From Nocardia ignorata NBRC 108230 (GTDB lineage Bacteria > Actinomycetota > Actinomycetes > Mycobacteriales > Mycobacteriaceae), in contig NZ_BDBI01000011.1 in NCBI RefSeq assembly GCF_001612905.1, forward strand, positions 294,902 through 358,901: a stretch of DNA of 64,000 bases, written 5' to 3'. This document shows positions 60,783 through 64,000 of the stretch, one piece after another (within the stretch, counting starts at the first letter, position 1; every line of letters begins with the position of its first letter). Below the pieces are notes generated by a model. The model saw nothing but the letters and a program-made list of their open reading frames with translations, was not told the DNA's origin and searched no databases. Position numbers and translations under genes: made by a program.

Positions 60783-61584
60783 CCGTCTGCGCGCGGCGGG
60801 CAGCCACCTGCTGCTCGCCGGCACGGCGCTGCTGTGCGTATTCCCCATCTACTGGCTGTTCGCCACGGCACTGCGCCGGCCGGAGGACGTCACCTCGCTC
60901 GCGCCGTTGCCGTGGCCGCTGTCGATCGACAACTACCTCGACGCGGCGCAGAAGGTGGATGTCGCGGGCCTGATCGCCAATACGTTCTTCGTGGCGGTCC
61001 TGTCCGCGGCCGGGCAGTTGCTCATCGCGCTGCTCGCCTCGTACGCGTTCGCCATGTACACCTTTGCGCTCCAGCGGCTGATGTACCTGGCGTTCGTCGG
61101 CGTCTGGCTGGTGCCGTTCCAGGTGACCATGCTGCCCAACTACATCCTGCTCAACGAACTGGGCCTGATCAACACGCTCATCGGCTGCGTGCTGCCGACC
61201 CTGTGCTCGGCGCTGGGCGTGCTGCTGTTGCGCCAGCACATGTCGGCATTCCCGAAGGAGCTCATCGCGGCCGCGAAAATGGACGGCCGCTCCTCCTGGG
61301 CCATCCTGTGGACCGTGGTCGTCCCCAACCTGCGCCCCGCACTGGCCGCCCTCGGCATCCTGCTGTTCATCAACGCCTGGAACGAATACTTCTGGCCCGC
61401 CGTGGTGCTGCGCCAGTCCAACGACGTCCTCCAGTTGGGCCTGCGCAGTTTCATGGGCACCGAAGGCGACCAGTGGGGACCCATGATGGCCCTCGCCAGC
61501 CTCGCCTGCCTACCGGTCCTGTTGCTCTATCTGGTGTTACAGCGCCACATCGTGAACGCCTTCGTCCGCTCGGGTCTCAAGTGA
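60772..61584 (+). CDS. ABC transporter permease (UgpE/MalG-like)
   Basis: 270 residues, six membrane helices. EAA loop AAKMDGRSSWAILWTVVVP with the usual preceding PKELIA. The C-terminus ends in FVRSGLK, close to the conserved V(A)GLTAGAVKG-type ending of MalG-class permeases. There are two adjacent ATGs (60772 and 60775) after AAAAGG. Last gene of the operon starting at 53818. Confidence 0.94.
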   Translation: MMIDRLRAAGSHLLLAGTALLCVFPIYWLFATALRRPEDVTSLAPLPWPLSIDNYLDAAQKVDVAGLIANTFFVAVLSAAGQLLIALLASYAFAMYTFALQRLMYLAFVGVWLVPFQVTMLPNYILLNELGLINTLIGCVLPTLCSALGVLLLRQHMSAFPKELIAAAKMDGRSSWAILWTVVVPNLRPALAALGILLFINAWNEYFWPAVVLRQSNDVLQLGLRSFMGTEGDQWGPMMALASLACLPVLLLYLVLQRHIVNAFVRSGLK

Positions 61585-61831
61585 GATCAGGGCGTCACCG
61601 ACAATGGCCTGGTGGGATTCGAACTGTGCCGTGGCGCGGCGGCCGCTGCCTGGCTCCTCCAGCAAGAGCTGCCATGGCGGCGGCTCGCCGCGCGCGGGGT
61701 ATCAGAAGTATGCGGGGCTCAGGTCCGTCCCCGATCCTGACTTCCCCGGGCAAAGCCTGAACGACGTCCGCTCAGACCAGCCGGAGCACGGCCGGTTGGG
61801 CCAGACCCGTCCGGCCGGTGCGCGGCGATGC

Positions 61832-63196
61832 TCAGTGCACGGCGGCCGGAGCGTTCAGGGCGCCGATGAGGGCCGTGTCGTGGGTGGCGGCCCGGAAGGC
61901 GGGGTGGTCGAGGATGTCATGGAGGAAGTCGGTGGTGGTGGCCACGCCGGGGCCGGCGATCGTGGTCTCGGCGAGCGCGCGGCGCATGCGGGCGATGGCC
62001 GTCGGCCGATCCGGCGCCCAGACGATGACCTTGGCGAGCAGCGAATCGTAATGTGGCGGAACGGCATAGCCCGGCGCCACATGGGTGTCCACGCGGACGA
62101 AGGGACCGGCGGGGAGTGCGCACTCGACGAGCGTGCCGGGGGCGGGCGCGAACGCGCGTTCCGGGTCTTCGGCATTGAGGCGGCATTCGATGGCGACACC
62201 GTGCGGCGCGCGATCGCCCAGGGTCAGCGGCTCGCCCGCGGCGATGCGCAGCTGCTGCGCGACCAGGTCGACGCCGGTGACCATCTCGGTGACGGGGTGC
62301 TCGACCTGGAGGCGGCAGTTGACCTCCATGAAGTAGAACCGGCCGTCGGGCGCGAGCAGGAACTCCACCGTGCCCGCCCCGACGTAACCGGCTGCCTCGC
62401 AGCCGCGGACGGCAGCGGCGCCGATGCGTTCGGCGAGTTCGGGCGACAGGCCCGGCGCCGGCGATTCCTCGACCAGCTTCTGATGCCTGCGCTGCAGCGA
62501 ACAGTCACGCAGACCCAGGTGACGGACGGTGCCATGGGTGTCGGCGAGGATCTGCACCTCCACGTGCCTGGCCGATTCCAGGTAGCGCTCGACATAGAGC
62601 CTGCCGTCGCCGAACACGGCGGCGGCCGCGGCCCTGGTGTGCTGCCAGGCCGTGGCGAACTCGTCGCCGTCGCGCACCACCCGCATCCCCCGGCCACCAC
62701 CGCCGGCGACGGCTTTGATGATCACCGGGTAGCCGATCTCGTCGGCCAGGGCGCGCGCCGCGTCGGGATCGTCGATGGCGTCGCGGCTGCCGGGCAGCAG
62801 GGGCAGGCCCGCGTCGGCCATCAGCGCACGGGCGGTCGACTTGTCACCGAGCCGGGCCATGACCGTCGACGGCGCGCCGACGAACACGAAGCCCTCCGCC
62901 TGACACACCTCGGCGAAATCCGGGTCCTCCGAGAGGAATCCGTAGCCGGGATGGATCGCGTCGGCGCCGGTGGCGCGGGCCGCCTCGATGATAGCGGGGA
63001 TCGACAGGTAGCTGCGTTTGGCCGGGGCCGGACCGATCTGGACGTGTTCGTCGGCCAGGCGCACCGCCGCGGAGTCACGGTCCGCGGCCGAATGCACCGC
63101 CACGGTGGCGATACCCAGTTCGCGGCAGGTACGGATGACCCGTACCGCGATCTCCCCGCGGTTGGCGATCAGCACCTTACCGAAGGGGCGCGTCAT
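61832..63196 (-). CDS. accC: Biotin carboxylase subunit of acetyl-CoA carboxylase
   Basis: 454 residues, ATP-grasp biotin carboxylase without a fused carrier domain. N-terminal KVLIANRGEIAVRVIRTC, HPGYGFLSEDPDFAE, glycine loop AVAGGGGRGMRVV, catalytic MEVNCRLQVEHPVTEMVTG. It carboxylates biotin on the BCCP encoded just upstream, overlapping it by 4 bp. The usual actinomycete alpha subunit fuses BC and BCCP; the separate form seen here is the bacterial type. It converges on the ABC operon with a 247-base gap in which I see no clear feature. Confidence 0.96.
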   Translation of the reverse strand: MTRPFGKVLIANRGEIAVRVIRTCRELGIATVAVHSAADRDSAAVRLADEHVQIGPAPAKRSYLSIPAIIEAARATGADAIHPGYGFLSEDPDFAEVCQAEGFVFVGAPSTVMARLGDKSTARALMADAGLPLLPGSRDAIDDPDAARALADEIGYPVIIKAVAGGGGRGMRVVRDGDEFATAWQHTRAAAAAVFGDGRLYVERYLESARHVEVQILADTHGTVRHLGLRDCSLQRRHQKLVEESPAPGLSPELAERIGAAAVRGCEAAGYVGAGTVEFLLAPDGRFYFMEVNCRLQVEHPVTEMVTGVDLVAQQLRIAAGEPLTLGDRAPHGVAIECRLNAEDPERAFAPAPGTLVECALPAGPFVRVDTHVAPGYAVPPHYDSLLAKVIVWAPDRPTAIARMRRALAETTIAGPGVATTTDFLHDILDHPAFRAATHDTALIGALNAPAAVH

Positions 63197-63729
63197 CGCA
63201 GCGCCTCGAACACGATCAGGGCCTGGCCGTGCTCCACGGCGTCACCGTTGTCGACGAGGATTTCCGCCACCACACCCTCGCGGGTCGCGGTGACCGGGAT
63301 CATCAGCTTCATCGCCTCGATGATGCCCACCTGCTGGCCGGCGCGGACGGGGTCGCCCACGGCGACGAACGGCGCGGCACCGGGTTCCGGCGCTCGATAG
63401 AACACGCCGACGGTCTCGGCGGTGAGCGGGAAGGTCGATGCGGCGCCGTTGTCGGCGGGCCTGTCCACCCGCGCTGCGCCCCCGTCGGCGGGTTGGGTCG
63501 GGACGAGAACCAGCTGTCTCGCCGGATCACCCTCGTCGGCGGCCGCGGCGGGCCGCTCTCCCCAGGTGATGCGCAGGGACACCGGACCGTTGGCGACCGT
63601 CACCGAGGTCGGTGCGGACCCGATGGCGCCCACCGTCATGGCGTGGCGGCTGAGCACCGCGAGGCTGTGGTCCGCTTCGGTGGGGCTCACGGCCCGCACG
63701 GGAGGGTCGTTGGTCACGGACTCGGTCAT
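63193..63729 (-). CDS. accB: Biotin carboxyl carrier protein of acetyl-CoA carboxylase
   Basis: 178 residues. The C-terminal biotinyl domain (about 100-178) has the biotinylated lysine in IIEAMKLMIPV, and a Pro/Ala-rich linker precedes it. The N-terminal ~50 residues are the AccB dimerisation part. ATG 63729 has AGGAGC 8 bases upstream. Between the carboxyltransferase gene and accC in one minus-strand operon, coupled to accC by a 4-bp overlap. Confidence 0.94.
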   Translation of the reverse strand: MTESVTNDPPVRAVSPTEADHSLAVLSRHAMTVGAIGSAPTSVTVANGPVSLRITWGERPAAAADEGDPARQLVLVPTQPADGGAARVDRPADNGAASTFPLTAETVGVFYRAPEPGAAPFVAVGDPVRAGQQVGIIEAMKLMIPVTATREGVVAEILVDNGDAVEHGQALIVFEALR

Positions 63730-63809
63730 CGGTTCTGCTCCTGAATCTTGGTGTGCGGGTTGGTCGGTGCTCCGCAAGGTCTGTCGCAAAGCGGTCAACG
63801 GATGGCGGA

Positions 63810-64000
63810 TCAGGAAGCCGACCACGAGGTCTCCGGGAGGTCGCGGGCCAGGCCGTAGGTGCGGAAACGATTGTGCCGCTGGGCAATCAGGTCGGCGCTC
63901 GGGCAGGCCGCCAGCTCATGGACGGCTCGGCGCACCGCCCGCCGCAGCAGCGCCGCCGCGCCGACGGGATCGCGGTCGGCGCCACCGGCCGGTTCGGGGA
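63810..64000 (-). CDS. Acetyl-CoA carboxylase carboxyltransferase, C-terminal end (partial)
   Basis: The last ~63 codons of a gene running off the right edge. The sequence reads GAAALLRRAVRRAVHELAACP, split as ALLRRAVRRAVHEL and LIAQRHNRFRTYG, the typical end of the AccA or fused AccDA carboxyltransferase. It is followed 80 bases later by accB. It would transfer the carboxyl group from biotin to acetyl-CoA, giving malonyl-CoA. Which form (separate AccA or fused AccDA) cannot be seen. Confidence 0.8.
   Translation of the reverse strand, partial: PEPAGGADRDPVGAAALLRRAVRRAVHELAACPSADLIAQRHNRFRTYGLARDLPETSWSAS

Noticed and set aside
1..64000. CRISPR arrays, insertion sequences, prophage, riboswitches, rRNA
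   Set aside because: No spaced repeats, transposase or integrase genes, phage genes, conserved riboswitch cores or rRNA sequence were seen on either strand.

Overview
The window is high-GC actinomycete DNA, most likely from a mycolic-acid-containing genus such as Nocardia. The basis is codon use, frequent GTG and TTG starts, two secreted Ag85/esterase-fold proteins (one a clear trehalose mycolyltransferase type), a PE-PPE-type hydrolase, and a signal-peptide protein with a glycine-zipper C-terminus of a kind common in Nocardia. There is one tRNA gene (Pro, GGG). I see no transposase, phage structural gene, CRISPR array or rRNA.

Layout. (1) 1-2587: a lipoprotein cut by the window edge, a PE-PPE hydrolase that lacks its N-terminus, and a LysR regulator. 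(2) 2821-7076: a signalling module made of a REC-PP2C phosphatase, a CHASE3-type histidine kinase and a single-domain response regulator (4-bp overlaps), followed by a divergent pair of RsbW-like anti-sigma kinase and STAS antagonist. This is a partner-switching circuit whose sigma factor is not in the window. (3) 7131-14050: an acyl-CoA carboxylase beta subunit, a 53-aa secreted peptide, a PucR regulator, a secreted esterase, a DUF3592-like protein, a decayed LLM oxidoreductase and an MscS channel. (4) 14108-16839: tRNA-Pro, an unrecognised 211-aa protein and, convergent with it, an orphan protein of the archaeal TGT/DpdA type with a CxCxxC...HN site, then a DUF2795 protein. (5) 16944-27778: a glycan cluster with five glycosyltransferases plus a GT9, UDP-glucose dehydrogenase and UDP-xylose synthase (a UDP-Glc to UDP-GlcA to UDP-Xyl route), a NodU-type carbamoyltransferase, GmhA, and only a stub where hldE would be expected.

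(6) 27951-39744: mostly housekeeping and catabolic genes: a BBE-type FAD oxidase, rarA with a coupled 40-aa leader gene, a membrane metallophosphoesterase, a NERD protein, a mycolyltransferase, a duplicated-domain DUF6968-like protein, cydAB, a divergent HxlR/imine reductase pair and a shortened dienelactone hydrolase. (7) 39764-49953: a lipid-derived specialised-metabolite cluster. Three P450s and a flavin monooxygenase lie on the minus strand. Divergent from them are a fatty acyl-AMP ligase, two soluble diiron desaturase-like enzymes, a hotdog thioesterase, a stand-alone ACP and a CMAS-like methyltransferase. (8) 50010-61584: a thioesterase, a fourth P450, a secreted glycine-zipper protein, a PDR-family reductase, and a tight nine-gene operon running from acyl-CoA dehydrogenase to a Ugp-like ABC importer with a GpdQ-like phosphodiesterase. 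(9) 61832-64000: a split acetyl-CoA carboxylase operon (carboxyltransferase, BCCP, biotin carboxylase).

The two most interesting things are the ACP-tethered fatty-acid desaturation/methylation cluster, which shares a near-identical promoter block with the operon 9 kb downstream (44913-44938 and 53753-53780), and the orphan TGT/DpdA-like enzyme beside tRNA-Pro. Several genes carry visible lesions: the PE-PPE hydrolase, the LLM oxidoreductase, hldE and the dienelactone hydrolase.
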